From Aeromonas lusitana (GTDB lineage Bacteria > Pseudomonadota > Gammaproteobacteria > Enterobacterales > Aeromonadaceae), in the NCBI RefSeq assembly GCF_002812985.1, contig NZ_PGCP01000011.1:27718-91717 (forward strand): a stretch of DNA of 64,000 bases, in the 5' to 3' direction. Shown here in pieces: positions 1-8,891 of this stretch (position 1 is its first letter; each line of letters begins with the position of its first letter). A model generated the notes under the pieces. It did no database searches, was not told the origin of the DNA, and saw only the letters and a list, made by a program, of their open reading frames with translations. Position numbers and translations under genes: made by a program.

Positions 1-29
1 TTCGAGGAGTCGTAAGTATTTTCACTCAT
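1..29 (-). CDS. gyrB: DNA gyrase subunit B, first 9 codons only (partial)
   Basis: The reverse strand from position 29 reads ATG AGT GAA AAT ACT TAC GAC TCC TCG, giving MSENTYDSS, the usual gammaproteobacterial GyrB N-terminus. The gene runs off the window at position 1. Its ATG overlaps the TGA stop of recF (ATGA, 29-26), so it is translationally coupled to recF in the dnaA-dnaN-recF-gyrB order. Only the start is visible, so identification rests on these residues and on synteny. Confidence 0.85.
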
Positions 30-1129
30 AGCTTACTCTCTGCCTTCTCTAATGTTTCGGAGATCTTGCCTTGTTCCACGTGGAACAGCTTGCAGTCACT
101 CGCATCCATCATGTCTGCGAGCTGACCGGTATCGATGGCGGTGATAAACACCTGGGACGCGCACTGCTTCAGCCTTGTGGCCAGCAGGCGACGCTTGTCG
201 ACATCCAGTTCAGAGGCAAAATCATCAATTAAAAAAATACAGCCACGGCTGCTATGTTGATTCAAATAGAGCCCTTGGGCCAGTCGCATGGCGCAGACCA
301 GCAACTTCAGCTGACCCCGGGACAAAATATCCTGAGCGGGCACACCGTTCGCCTTGAGTCGCACATCGGCCTTCTGCGGACCTACCCCTGTGTAACCCAG
401 CGAGCGATCCCGCTCGAACCCCGCCTCCAGCAAGTCGCCGAGGGGAGTCTCTTTCTCCCAGCCCCGATAAAAACCGAGGCTGATGTCGAATTCCGGCAGA
501 AAATCTGCCGTCATTTCCTTGATCAGAGGCGTAATTTCCTGACAATAATTGGCGCGAAACGCTGCCAACTCACCACCTAACCGCACCAACTCCTGATCCC
601 AGAATGCCAACTGGCGATACTGACTGCTTTGACGCAGCAGGGCGTTACGTTGTTTCAACAGCCGCCTTACTCGCCCCCACAGGGAGAAGAAGGTCGGCTC
701 CTGATGAAAGACGCCCCAATCGAGCCAGGCCCGGCGCGCCTGGGGCCCGCCGGTCAGCAGGTTGAAGCCATCGGGATGGATCAGCTGCACCGGCAGCAGC
801 TCGGCCAGCTCGGCCAGCCGCTGGGCCTGAGCCCCGGCTATCTTGAGCTGGGTCTCGCCACTCTTGTCCTTGGCGAGCCCGATGGGCACCTGGCGCCCCT
901 CCAGCTCGCACTGGGCAAACAGGGTGAACGCCCGCTCGCCCTGGCGGATGACCCGCCCGGTCAGGTGAGTACGAAAAGAACGACCGAGACCGAGGTAGTG
1001 AATGGCTTCCAGCACGCTGGTCTTGCCGCTGCCATTGCACCCGACCAGGATGTTGAGGCCGGGGGACAGCGCGAGACTGGCTTGCTGGATGTTGCGAAAG
1101 TCGCTGAGCTGGAGCTTGACCAGGGACAC
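26..1129 (-). CDS. recF: RecF, gap-repair and recombination mediator ATPase
   Basis: RecF (367 aa; E. coli 357) is an SMC-like ATPase that binds ssDNA/dsDNA junctions at gaps and with RecO and RecR loads RecA. The N-terminus MSLVKLQLSDFRNI is typical. Walker A is GCNGSGKT at about residues 30-37, and Walker B (IFLIDDFASELD) lies near residue 300. It starts 2 bp after the dnaN stop and ends overlapping the gyrB start, so the three are co-transcribed. The C-terminal codons for LFHVEQ contain a perfect parS palindrome (72-87), so this stretch is both protein-coding and a probable ParB site. Confidence 0.97.
   Translation of the reverse strand: MSLVKLQLSDFRNIQQASLALSPGLNILVGCNGSGKTSVLEAIHYLGLGRSFRTHLTGRVIRQGERAFTLFAQCELEGRQVPIGLAKDKSGETQLKIAGAQAQRLAELAELLPVQLIHPDGFNLLTGGPQARRAWLDWGVFHQEPTFFSLWGRVRRLLKQRNALLRQSSQYRQLAFWDQELVRLGGELAAFRANYCQEITPLIKEMTADFLPEFDISLGFYRGWEKETPLGDLLEAGFERDRSLGYTGVGPQKADVRLKANGVPAQDILSRGQLKLLVCAMRLAQGLYLNQHSSRGCIFLIDDFASELDVDKRRLLATRLKQCASQVFITAIDTGQLADMMDASDCKLFHVEQGKISETLEKAESKL
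72..87. promoter_or_regulatory. parS: parS centromere site inside recF
   Basis: TGTTCCACGTGGAACA is a perfect 16-bp palindrome of the ParB-binding family (consensus TGTTNCACGTGNAACA). It is the only full parS match I found in the window. The chromosomal parA-parB pair that would use it is at 21798-23506, about 22 kb away. Origin-proximal placement is normal for parS. ParB binding is inferred from the motif. Confidence 0.9.
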
Positions 1130-1131
1130 GA

Positions 1132-2235
1132 CTAGATCCGCATCGGCATCACCACGTACTGGGCATCTTGGCTGTCAAAATCCTCAATAATGGCGCTGCT
1201 GATGGAATCGCTCAGGCAGATCCGGATTTGGTCACATTTTAACGTATTCAACACGTCCAGCACATAGGAGACGTTGAAGCCGATCTCCATCTCGCCAGCC
1301 TCGTATTGTACGTCAAGCAGCTCTTCCGCTTCTTCCTGTTCCGGGTTGTTGGCGGTGATGCGCAGCAAATGTTGCTGCAAATTGAGACGCACCCCACGGA
1401 ATTTTTCGTTGGAGAGGATGGCGGCGCGGGCGAAGGCCTGGCGCAGATCCTCGCGACCGGCGATCAGCGCCTTGTCGCTGCCCCGCGGGATGACGCGGCG
1501 CCAGTCCGGGAAGCGGCCATCCACCAGCTTGGAGGTGAAGATGAAGCCATCCAGGGCGGCACGCAGGTTGCTGCGACCGATCTGCAGCCGTACCGGCTTG
1601 TCTTCCGCCTCGAGCAGGCGTACCAGCTCCAGCACCCCTTTACGGGGCAGGATGACTTGATGATCGGGCAGAGATTCCTGCACCACCTCGCGGCGGCAGG
1701 TGGCCAGACGGTGACCGTCGGTCGCCACGGTACGCAGGCCGTGGCCCTCGCTCTCGAACAGCATGCCGTTCAGGTAGTAGCGCACGTCCTGGCTGGCCAT
1801 GGAGAACTGGGTCGCATCGATGAGTTTTTTAAGCTCCAGCTGACTGATGTCGAACTCGAGCACGGATTCCCAGTCCTCGATGTTCGGGTATTCGGTCGCC
1901 GGCAGGGTCGACAGGTTGAAGCGGGAGCGGCCGGAACGGATGATCAGCCGCTCGCCTTCGGTGTTGAGGCGAATGTCCGCCCCTTCCGGCAGGCCACGGC
2001 AGATATCCAGCAGCTTGCGAGCCGGCACTGTGGTGCGGCCATCCTGACTGTCGCTGTTGAGATAGACCTGACCGATCATCTCCACCTCGAGGTCGGTCCC
2101 GGTCAGCGACAACAGACCGTTGCTGACATCGAGCAGGACGTTGCCGAGGATCGGCAGGGTCGGCCGGCCACCCAGGGCACCGGACACCAGTTGCAGAGGA
2201 CGTAACAGGGCCTCACGGCTAATTTCGAGCTGCAT
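1132..2235 (-). CDS. dnaN: DNA polymerase III beta subunit (sliding clamp)
   Basis: DnaN (367 aa; E. coli 366) forms the dimeric ring that tethers DNA polymerase III and recruits other proteins through its hydrophobic cleft. The N-terminus MQLEISREALLRPLQLVSGAL and the C-terminal residues MPMRI, which line the protein-binding cleft, are those of the family. It lies 83 bp downstream of dnaA on the same strand and 2 bp before recF, so it is part of the dnaA operon. The clamp is also the known docking partner of Tn7 TnsE, which is encoded later in this window. Confidence 0.98.
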   Translation of the reverse strand: MQLEISREALLRPLQLVSGALGGRPTLPILGNVLLDVSNGLLSLTGTDLEVEMIGQVYLNSDSQDGRTTVPARKLLDICRGLPEGADIRLNTEGERLIIRSGRSRFNLSTLPATEYPNIEDWESVLEFDISQLELKKLIDATQFSMASQDVRYYLNGMLFESEGHGLRTVATDGHRLATCRREVVQESLPDHQVILPRKGVLELVRLLEAEDKPVRLQIGRSNLRAALDGFIFTSKLVDGRFPDWRRVIPRGSDKALIAGREDLRQAFARAAILSNEKFRGVRLNLQQHLLRITANNPEQEEAEELLDVQYEAGEMEIGFNVSYVLDVLNTLKCDQIRICLSDSISSAIIEDFDSQDAQYVVMPMRI

Positions 2236-2318
2236 CTGTGCTCTCCGTTGTGATTAGGAGGAAAAGGTTCGGATCAGGTTGGAATATTCACACTGCATCT
2301 GTCCACTTGGTTCCGTTA

Positions 2319-3689
2319 TCAGGAAGAAAGGGTACGGATCAGGTTGGAATAGTCTTCCTTGATGTCGTGACTCTCTTCCTTCAGCTGCTCGATCTTGCGG
2401 CAAGCATGAAGAACGGTAGTGTGGTCACGGCCACCAAAGGCATCCCCGATTTCCGGCAAACTGTGGTTCGTCAGCTCCTTGGCCAGGGCCATCGCCAATT
2501 GGCGAGGTCGGGCAACTGAGCGTGAGCGGCGTTTGGACAGCAGATCCGCCAGCTTGATCTTGTAATACTCCGCCACCGTCTTCTGGATGTTGTCGATGGT
2601 GACCAGCTTCTCCTGCAACGCCAGCAAGTCGCGCAATGCCTCGCGCACGAAGTCGATGTTGATGGCACGGCCGGTGAAGTTGGCATTGGCGATCACCCGG
2701 TTGAGGGCCCCTTCCAGTTCACGGACGTTGGATCTCAGTCGCTTGGCGATGAAGAAGGCCACTTCATCCGGCAGGTGGATCTGGTTCTCGTCCGCCTTGC
2801 GCATCAGGATCGCGACCCGTGTCTCCAGCTCGGGCGGTTCGATCGCCACGGTCAGGCCCCAGCCGAAGCGGGACTTGAGGCGATCCTCCACCCCGTTGAT
2901 CTCCTTCGGATAGCGATCCGAGGTCAGGATGATCTGCTGGTTACCCTCAAGCAAGGCGTTGAAGGTATGGAAGAACTCCTCTTGGGAGCGCTCCTTGTTG
3001 GCGAAGAACTGGATGTCATCGATGAGCAGGGCATCGACGCTACGGTAATAACGCTTGAACTCTTCAATGGCATTATTCTGCAGCGCCTTCACCATGTCCT
3101 GAACGAAACGCTCGGAGTGCATGTAGATGACTTTGGCGTCTTTCTTGCGATCCTTGATGGCATTGCCGACGGCATGCAGCAGGTGGGTTTTACCCAGACC
3201 TGTGCCACCGTAGAGGAACAGCGGGTTGTAGGCGCCACCCGGATTGTCTGCCACCTGACGGGCCGCCGCACGAGCCAACTGGTTGGACTTACCTTCGACG
3301 AAATTCTCGAAGGTATAGTTCACGTTGGTGTTGCTCTTGTGGTTCGGCTCGGGCTTGGTTTCCGTCTTGCTTTCCCAGCTCTTGTGAGAGTTATTCACAG
3401 GCTCGGCACCGCGCGCCGGCGCTCTGGCGACCGCGACGGGATGGGGACGATTACCGATGTCAAAACGCAGGGTGGGAGCATCCGCTCCACACAGCTCGTT
3501 GATGATGCCATTGACCCGGAGCAGGTACTTGTCGCGTACCCAGTCCAGGACGAAGCGATTCGGTGCATACAGGGTCAGAGTATTGTCACTCAACTCCGCT
3601 TGAAGCGGCCGGATCCACATGCTGAATTCTGCCGAGGGCAACTCATCTTGCAGCCGGTTAAGGCACTGCTGCCATAGCGAAGCAGTCAC
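2319..3689 (-). CDS. dnaA: Chromosomal replication initiator DnaA
   Basis: DnaA (456 aa; E. coli 467) is the AAA+ initiator that binds 9-mer boxes in oriC and opens the unwinding element. Domain I at the N-terminus ([14 protein letters not shown]) binds helicase partners. Domain III has Walker [10 protein letters not shown] near residue 161 and Walker [10 protein letters not shown] near 222. Domain IV carries the DnaA signature [15 protein letters not shown] near the C-terminus. It is first in dnaA-dnaN-recF-gyrB. It lies 15 kb from oriC, with the rpmH cluster and a siderophore locus between. The region upstream has clustered GATC sites and a near-match DnaA box. Confidence 0.98.
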   Translation of the reverse strand: MTASLWQQCLNRLQDELPSAEFSMWIRPLQAELSDNTLTLYAPNRFVLDWVRDKYLLRVNGIINELCGADAPTLRFDIGNRPHPVAVARAPARGAEPVNNSHKSWESKTETKPEPNHKSNTNVNYTFENFVEGKSNQLARAAARQVADNPGGAYNPLFLYGGTGLGKTHLLHAVGNAIKDRKKDAKVIYMHSERFVQDMVKALQNNAIEEFKRYYRSVDALLIDDIQFFANKERSQEEFFHTFNALLEGNQQIILTSDRYPKEINGVEDRLKSRFGWGLTVAIEPPELETRVAILMRKADENQIHLPDEVAFFIAKRLRSNVRELEGALNRVIANANFTGRAINIDFVREALRDLLALQEKLVTIDNIQKTVAEYYKIKLADLLSKRRSRSVARPRQLAMALAKELTNHSLPEIGDAFGGRDHTTVLHACRKIEQLKEESHDIKEDYSNLIRTLSS

Positions 3690-3999
3690 TCTAGACTCCC
3701 GTCAATTGATTAAGTAAAGACCGGCTATTCTACGTTTTTAGCGGCTGGATCTCCAGTTGCCGCCACCCGGATCCAGCAAATAAGATCCTTGACTTTCAAG
3801 GATCCAGCGCCCCAGGATCTGATTTCATCCCCAAAGTTACCCACAGCCATCGGCGGGCAATGTGGACAGAATGATTCGGCATTGCCCTGGTTATTTTATA
3901 TAACCAAATATCATTTATTCTTTATATTTTATTCCAATAACATCTGCGCCAACCCGTGATTACAACTAAAAATACAGAACTACAGAGAGAGGAATCCCC
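3690..3999 (-). promoter_or_regulatory. dnaA control region with GATC cluster and near-match DnaA box
   Basis: This 310-bp gap separates divergent dnaA and the amino acid ABC transporter. Five GATC sites occur in about 70 bp (3748, 3770, 3784, 3801, 3816), far above chance. TTACCCACA at 3837-3845 is one base from the DnaA consensus TTATNCACA. Dam methylation, SeqA sequestration and DnaA autoregulation of the dnaA promoter are known in Enterobacteria and are inferred here. The AT-rich stretch 3893-3945 probably holds the promoter of the rightward transporter operon; I could not assign clear -35/-10 boxes. Confidence 0.7.
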
Positions 4000-4758
4000 A
4001 TGAAAACCACAATCAAGCTGATTTCCGGCGCCGCCATTCTGCTGGCCACCCTGTCCGGCCAGGCCATCGCCCAGGAAACCATCAAGGTCGGCATGTCCGG
4101 TAAATATTTCCCGTTCACCTTCGTCAAGCAGGACAAGCTGCAAGGCTTCGAGGTGGACATGTGGAACCAGATCGGTGAGCGCACCGGTTACAAGGTAGAG
4201 TTCGTCACCGCCAGCTTCTCCGGCCTGTTCGGCATGCTGGAAACCGGCCGCGTCGATACCATCTCCAACCAGATCACCATCACAGACGAGCGCAAGGCCA
4301 AGTACGCCTTCTCCCAGCCTTATGTCTATGACGGCGCCCAGATAGTAGTGCGCAAGGGCAACAGCACCATCCACGGTCTCAAGGATCTGGAAGGCAAGAA
4401 GGTTGCGGTGAACCTGGGCTCCAACTTCGAAGAGCTGCTGCGCAAGAACGACCCGAACAAGAAGATCGATATCCGTACCTATGACTCCGCCTTTGAGCAG
4501 GATGTCGCCCTGGGTCGTATCGATGCCTTCGTGATGGACCGCGTCTCCACCGCCCAGCTGATCAAGGAATCCAAGCTGCCGCTGCAACAGGCTGGCGCAC
4601 CGTTCGAGACCATCGAGAACGCCCTGCCCTTCCTGAAGACCCCGGAGAAGCAGGCGCTGCTGGCCAAGGTCGACGACGCCCTGACCGCCATGCGCAAAGA
4701 TGGCTCCCTGACCAAGATCTCCGAAAAATGGTTCGCAGCGGACATCACTAACAAATAA
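4000..4758 (+). CDS. Periplasmic amino acid (cystine-type) ABC transporter binding protein
   Basis: This is a 252-aa family 3 solute-binding protein. Residues 1-24 are a signal peptide ending at AQA-IAQ. The mature part has the amino-acid ligand pattern (KVGMSGKYFPFTF, GFEVDMWNQI, ITITDERKAKYAFSQPY) and resembles the E. coli cystine-binding protein FliY/TcyJ, including the NLGSNFEELLR and EKWFAAD segments. It is the first gene of a three-gene operon with permease and ATPase. Cystine is the best guess from family resemblance; other polar amino acids remain possible. An operon of this type between dnaA and rpmH is not part of the core origin cluster. Confidence 0.9.
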   Translation: MKTTIKLISGAAILLATLSGQAIAQETIKVGMSGKYFPFTFVKQDKLQGFEVDMWNQIGERTGYKVEFVTASFSGLFGMLETGRVDTISNQITITDERKAKYAFSQPYVYDGAQIVVRKGNSTIHGLKDLEGKKVAVNLGSNFEELLRKNDPNKKIDIRTYDSAFEQDVALGRIDAFVMDRVSTAQLIKESKLPLQQAGAPFETIENALPFLKTPEKQALLAKVDDALTAMRKDGSLTKISEKWFAADITNK

Positions 4759-5427
4759 ATGATGGAATTCGACCTCGAGTACACGCTAGGGCTGTTTCCC
4801 ATCCTGCTCAAATACCTGGGCACCACGATGGAAATGGCCCTGTGGGGATTCGTATTGGCACTCGTACTGTCGCTGGCTTTGGCGATAGTGCGGGTGTTTC
4901 GCGTTCCCGCACTTCACTGGCTGGCGATGCTGTATATCTCGTTCTTCCGAGGTACTCCCCTGCTCGTCCAGCTGTTCCTGCTCTATTACGGCCTGCCACA
5001 GCTGTTCCCCATCTTCGTGGGGATGGATGCCTTTACCGCCGCCATCATAGGCCTGACCCTGCACTTCGCCGCCTACATGGCGGAATCGATCCGTGCCGCC
5101 ATCCTGGGTATCCACAAGAGCCAGATGGAGGCAGCCCTCAGTATCGGCATGAGCCGTTACCAGGCAATGCAGCGGATAATCCTGCCCCAGGCGGCCCGCA
5201 TAGCGACTCCGTCTCTGATGAACTACTTCATCGACATGATCAAGAGCACCTCGCTGGCCTTCACCCTGGGGGTGGCGGAGATCATGGGCAAGGCGCAGAT
5301 GGAAGCGGCTTCCTCCTTCAAGTTCTTCGAGAGCTTCATGGCGGTGGCCCTGGTCTACTGGGTGGTGGTCATCTTCTTCACCCGCTTGCAGCACCTGCTG
5401 GAAGTACGCCTCAACCGAGCCTATTAA
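4759..5427 (+). CDS. Amino acid ABC transporter inner-membrane permease
   Basis: The 222-aa protein is a HisM/YecS-type permease with a hydrophobic segment near residues 20-45 (MEMALWGFVLALVLSLALAI) and several later ones. The EAA cytoplasmic loop that contacts the ATPase is visible as EAALSIGMSRYQAMQRIILPQA near residue 130. It begins directly after the stop of the binding-protein gene (two adjacent ATG codons, 4759 or 4762), which suggests translational coupling. It probably forms a homodimeric pore for the cystine-like substrate. Confidence 0.92.
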   Translation: MMEFDLEYTLGLFPILLKYLGTTMEMALWGFVLALVLSLALAIVRVFRVPALHWLAMLYISFFRGTPLLVQLFLLYYGLPQLFPIFVGMDAFTAAIIGLTLHFAAYMAESIRAAILGIHKSQMEAALSIGMSRYQAMQRIILPQAARIATPSLMNYFIDMIKSTSLAFTLGVAEIMGKAQMEAASSFKFFESFMAVALVYWVVVIFFTRLQHLLEVRLNRAY

Positions 5428-5436
5428 GGAGGGTCC

Positions 5437-6171
5437 TTGATCAAATTAAACGGCCTATCCAAGGCCTTTCACGGCAATCAGGTGCTCAACGGCATCGATC
5501 TGGAGGTCAAGCAGGGGGAGATAGTGGTCATCATCGGCCCCTCCGGGACCGGTAAATCGACCCTGCTACGCTGCCTCAACCTGCTGGAAACCCCGGATGC
5601 GGGTCAGCTTGCCATCGACGATTTGCAGCTCGATCTGGCCCGCGCTAGTGAGCAGCAGGCCATCGAGCTGCGCAAGCGCGCCTCCTTCGTGTTCCAGAAC
5701 TACGCCCTGTTTGCCAACAAGACGGCGCTGGACAACATAGCAGAGGGGCTGGTGACCGTCTGGAAACAGCCCAAGGCGGAGGCCCGCGCCACCGCCCTCG
5801 GCATCCTCAAAGACATAGGCCTCGCCGACAAGCAGGATGCCTACCCGGCCTCCCTGTCCGGCGGCCAGCAGCAACGGGTCGGCATCGGCCGTGCCATGGC
5901 GGCCCATTCCAAGGTCATCCTGTTCGATGAGCCCACCTCGGCGCTCGATCCCGAATGGGTCGATGAGGTGTTGGGTCTGATGAAACAACTCGCGCGCCAG
6001 CACCAGACCATGGTGGTGGTGACCCACGAGATCGAGTTTGCCCGTGATGTGGCCGATCGGGTGATCTTCATGGAGGGGGGCCGGATCGTGGAACAGGGCC
6101 CGCCGAGTCAGATATTGGTCGATCCGCAGGATCCCCGCACCCGGGAGTTCCTGCGGAAAGTGCTTAACTAG
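5437..6171 (+). CDS. Amino acid ABC transporter ATP-binding protein
   Basis: The 244-aa ATPase energises the transporter. It has Walker [10 protein letters not shown] near residue 35, a Q-loop (FQNYALF), the ABC signature [14 protein letters not shown] near 142, Walker [14 protein letters not shown] and the switch histidine in [10 protein letters not shown]. It resembles E. coli YecC/TcyN. The start is TTG at 5437, supported by a strong GGAGGG Shine-Dalgarno 3-9 bases upstream; no ATG fits as well. A rho-independent terminator follows at 6182. Confidence 0.92.
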   Translation: MIKLNGLSKAFHGNQVLNGIDLEVKQGEIVVIIGPSGTGKSTLLRCLNLLETPDAGQLAIDDLQLDLARASEQQAIELRKRASFVFQNYALFANKTALDNIAEGLVTVWKQPKAEARATALGILKDIGLADKQDAYPASLSGGQQQRVGIGRAMAAHSKVILFDEPTSALDPEWVDEVLGLMKQLARQHQTMVVVTHEIEFARDVADRVIFMEGGRIVEQGPPSQILVDPQDPRTREFLRKVLN

Positions 6172-6181
6172 CTCTCTCTTT

Positions 6182-6202
6182 GGCGGCTTTGCCGCCTTTT
6201 TT
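6182..6202 (+). terminator. Rho-independent terminator of the ABC transporter operon
   Basis: GGCGGCTTTGCCGCC forms a 6-bp GC stem with a 3-nt loop, followed by six T residues, 11 bases after the ATPase stop codon. It insulates the transporter operon from the rpmH promoters. Confidence 0.88.
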
Positions 6203-6214
6203 ATTGGAGGATCC

Positions 6215-6352
6215 TTGTTTAACACCGGGTTGCCAGTATAATTCGGGGCCCTTGATCCTTCGGATCCTGTCAGCTTTCACTGCCTCTTTGCCGAGTCAGG
6301 GCGAGATGAGGGGATACGGCGGATTGACGAGAAGCTGAACTCTGTTTAGAAT
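6215..6352 (+). promoter_or_regulatory. Tandem sigma-70 promoters for rpmH-rnpA
   Basis: Two promoter-like pairs precede rpmH. The upstream pair is TTGTTT (6215-6220), 16-bp spacer, TATAAT (6237-6242). The downstream pair is TTGACG (6324-6329), 17-bp spacer, TAGAAT (6347-6352) and is the better match. An inverted repeat GTCACAC/GTGTGAC (6372-6378, 6402-6408) lies in the leader between the second promoter and rpmH. Confidence 0.65.
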
Positions 6353-6441
6353 TCGGCCTCTTTTGCTAGTCGTCACACGCTATAGCTGGCGCGTCGGCTA
6401 AGTGTGACAATCAAAACTGTACAGAAATACGGAATCGAATC

Positions 6442-6576
6442 ATGAAACGTACTTTTCAACCGTCCAACCTGAAGCGCAAGCGCTCTCACGGTTTCCGCGC
6501 TCGCATGGCTACTGCCAACGGTCGCAAAGTTCTGGCCGCTCGTCGTGCCAAGGGTCGTGCCCGCCTGGTAGTCTAA
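6442..6576 (+). CDS. rpmH: Ribosomal protein bL34
   Basis: The 44-aa basic protein begins [20 protein letters not shown] and ends GRARLVV, the near-invariant bL34 sequence. It is a structural protein of the 50S subunit. Its TAA stop shares a base with the rnpA ATG (TAATG at 6574-6578), so the two are translationally coupled. It is the first gene of the rpmH-rnpA-yidD-yidC-mnmE cluster. Confidence 0.98.
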   Translation: MKRTFQPSNLKRKRSHGFRARMATANGRKVLAARRAKGRARLVV

Positions 6577-6935
6577 TGCCTACCCAGCACACCTTCTCTC
6601 GGGAGTTACGTCTGTTAACTCCCGAACACTTCAAACGCGTTTTCGCCGAGCCTGTCCGGGCCGCTTCTCCGCAAATTACGCTTCTTGCTTGCCCCAATAC
6701 CCTCGAACACCCCCGTCTTGGCCTCGCCGTGCCCAAAAAAGCACTCAAGCGTGCCGTCTGGCGTAACCGTGTCAAACGAGTGGTGCGGGAGAGCTTCCGC
6801 CTCAATCAAGCCAATCTGCCCGCTATCGACATCGTCGTTATCGCCAAGGGTGGCGTCAAAGAGATGGATAACGAGGAGTTGTTCAAGTTACTGGAAAAGC
6901 TATGGCGCACTCTGTCACGCCGTTGCAATGGGTAG
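6576..6935 (+). CDS. rnpA: Ribonuclease P protein component
   Basis: RnpA (119 aa; E. coli 119) assists the RNase P RNA in removing 5' leaders from pre-tRNA. The family RNR motif is present in [16 protein letters not shown] near residues 60-75, along with the [10 protein letters not shown] strand. The ATG overlaps the rpmH stop by one base. Its last 34 bases overlap yidD in another frame. Confidence 0.97.
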   Translation: MPTQHTFSRELRLLTPEHFKRVFAEPVRAASPQITLLACPNTLEHPRLGLAVPKKALKRAVWRNRVKRVVRESFRLNQANLPAIDIVVIAKGGVKEMDNEELFKLLEKLWRTLSRRCNG

Positions 6936-7150
6936 CTATCAAACTGATACGCCTGTATCAGCTAATCATTAGTCCCCTGCTCGGGCCGCGCTGCCGTTTC
7001 ACTCCGACTTGTTCCCAATTTGCGATAGAAGCAATCCGACTTCACGGTTTCATAAAAGGCGTTTGGTTAGCTAGCAAACGTCTATTAAAATGCCATCCCT
7101 TATCCGAGGGTGGTTATGACCCGGTTCCGCAACCAAAGCGAAGAAACTGA
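6902..7150 (+). CDS. yidD: YidD membrane protein insertion efficiency factor
   Basis: The 82-aa protein has the YidD pattern [30 protein letters not shown] with the conserved cysteines, followed by [25 protein letters not shown]. It is an inner-membrane-associated factor that helps YidC-dependent insertion. It overlaps the end of rnpA by 34 bp and stops 5 bp before yidC, so expression of the three is coupled. Confidence 0.95.
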   Translation: MAHSVTPLQWVAIKLIRLYQLIISPLLGPRCRFTPTCSQFAIEAIRLHGFIKGVWLASKRLLKCHPLSEGGYDPVPQPKRRN

Positions 7151-7155
7151 AGACT

Positions 7156-8802
7156 ATGGAATCACAACGCAATTTACTCCTGATCGGTTTGCTGTTCGTG
7201 AGCTTCTTGCTCTGGCAACAGTGGGAGTCCGACAAGGCTCCGAAGCCGGCCCCGACTACCGTGGCCCAAACCGAACATTTCGTACCTGAAGCCGGTCAGA
7301 CCGGTGATATTCCTCAGGTTTCCGAGCAAGCCAACGCCACCGCCGCACGCAAGCTGATCACCGTCTCCTCCGACGTGCTCAAGCTGACCCTGGACACCCA
7401 GGGCGGTGATATCGTTTCTGCCCAACTGCTGGCCCATAAGCTGGAAGAAGGCAAGGATCAGCCGTTCACCCTGCTGACCAGCCAGCCTGCACACCTCTAT
7501 GTTGCCCAGAGCGGCCTGGTGGGTCGTGATGGCCCGGACAGTCAGGCTCAGGGTCGTCCTACCTATGATGCCGCCCAGACCAGCTACCAACTGGCCGAGG
7601 GTCAGGATCAGGTCGTGGTTCCCATGACCTGGACCGACAGCAAGGGCGTGGTCTTCACCAAGGAGTTCGTGCTCAAGCGTGGTGACTATGCCGTTGGCGT
7701 CGACTACAAGATCGACAACAAGTCTGCCGAACCGGTTCAGGTGCAGTTCTATGGTCAGCTGAAGCAGACCATGACCACGCCGAAGGATCAGGAAGGTCAT
7801 GCCATGGTGGCCAGCGCCTACCGTGGTGGTGCCTTCTCCAGCGAAGATACCCGCTACAAGAAGTACACCTTCAGCGAGATGCAGGACGCCGACCTGAACA
7901 AAACCACCAAGGGTGGTTGGGTCGCCATGCTGCAGCACTACTTCGTCTCCGCCTGGGCACCGAATGCCAACGATACCAACAGCTTCTACAGCCGTGTGAT
8001 CCCGGGTAAAGACCAGGCCATCATCGGCTACAAGGCGCCGCTGGTAGACATCGCTGCCGGCCAACAAGCCGAAGTGACCAGCCAGCTGTGGATCGGTCCC
8101 AAGCTGCAAGACCAGATGGCCAAGGTGGCAAACCACCTGGACCTGACCGTCGATTACGGCTGGCTCTGGTTCATCGCCCAACCGCTGCACTGGCTGCTGA
8201 CCGTGTTCCACGGCTTCGTCCAGAACTGGGGTGTGGCCATCATCATGCTGACCCTGTTGGTGCGCGGTATCATGTTCCCGCTGACCAAGGCCCAGTACAC
8301 CTCCATGGCCAAGATGCGCATGCTGCAACCCAAGCTGGCTGCGCTCAAGGAACGCTTCGGTGACGATCGTCAGAAGATGTCCCAGGGCATGATGGAGCTG
8401 TACAAGAAGGAGAAGGTCAACCCGCTCGGTGGCTGTCTGCCGATCCTGGTGCAGATGCCTATCTTCATTGCCCTGTACTGGGCACTGATGGAGTCGGTTG
8501 AACTGCGCCATGCGCCGTTCACCCTGTGGATCACCGACCTGTCGGTGAAGGACCCCTTCTTCGTGCTGCCAATCCTCATGGGTGCTTCCATGTGGTATCT
8601 GCAGAAGATGAGCCCGACCACCATCACCGACCCGATGCAACAGAAAGTGATGCAGTTCATGCCGATCATCTTCACCTTCATGTTCCTCTGGTTCCCGGCA
8701 GGTCTGACCCTGTACTGGCTGGTGAGCAACGTCATCTCCATCACCCAGCAGACCATCATCTATCGTCAGCTGGAGAAGAAAGGCCTGCACACCCGCAGCT
8801 AA
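7156..8802 (+). CDS. yidC: Membrane protein insertase YidC/Oxa1
   Basis: At 548 aa it equals E. coli YidC in length. An N-terminal membrane anchor (residues 5-21) precedes a large periplasmic domain. The Oxa1 core begins near residue 350 ([26 protein letters not shown]), with the cytoplasmic coiled loop around [16 protein letters not shown] and the [18 protein letters not shown] helix. It inserts small membrane proteins, including the Fo c subunit encoded at atpE in this window. A terminator follows at 8823. Confidence 0.97.
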   Translation: MESQRNLLLIGLLFVSFLLWQQWESDKAPKPAPTTVAQTEHFVPEAGQTGDIPQVSEQANATAARKLITVSSDVLKLTLDTQGGDIVSAQLLAHKLEEGKDQPFTLLTSQPAHLYVAQSGLVGRDGPDSQAQGRPTYDAAQTSYQLAEGQDQVVVPMTWTDSKGVVFTKEFVLKRGDYAVGVDYKIDNKSAEPVQVQFYGQLKQTMTTPKDQEGHAMVASAYRGGAFSSEDTRYKKYTFSEMQDADLNKTTKGGWVAMLQHYFVSAWAPNANDTNSFYSRVIPGKDQAIIGYKAPLVDIAAGQQAEVTSQLWIGPKLQDQMAKVANHLDLTVDYGWLWFIAQPLHWLLTVFHGFVQNWGVAIIMLTLLVRGIMFPLTKAQYTSMAKMRMLQPKLAALKERFGDDRQKMSQGMMELYKKEKVNPLGGCLPILVQMPIFIALYWALMESVELRHAPFTLWITDLSVKDPFFVLPILMGASMWYLQKMSPTTITDPMQQKVMQFMPIIFTFMFLWFPAGLTLYWLVSNVISITQQTIIYRQLEKKGLHTRS

Positions 8803-8822
8803 TCTTCCTCGATGACAAAAGA

Positions 8823-8846
8823 GGCGGCCTTAGGGCCGCCTTTTTT
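8823..8846 (+). terminator. Rho-independent terminator after yidC
   Basis: GGCGGCC-TTAG-GGCCGCC, a 7-bp GC stem with a 4-nt loop, is followed by six T residues 20 bases past the yidC stop. It lies before mnmE, so mnmE is expected to have its own promoter or depend on read-through. Confidence 0.88.
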
Positions 8847-8891
8847 ATTACAATGTCCCCATTCGCTTTTCGAACACATGAGCCAAGCAAG

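Noticed and set aside
8526..8891. Upstream extension of mnmE
   Set aside because: This is the shadow of yidC plus the terminator; MnmE homology begins at 8892.
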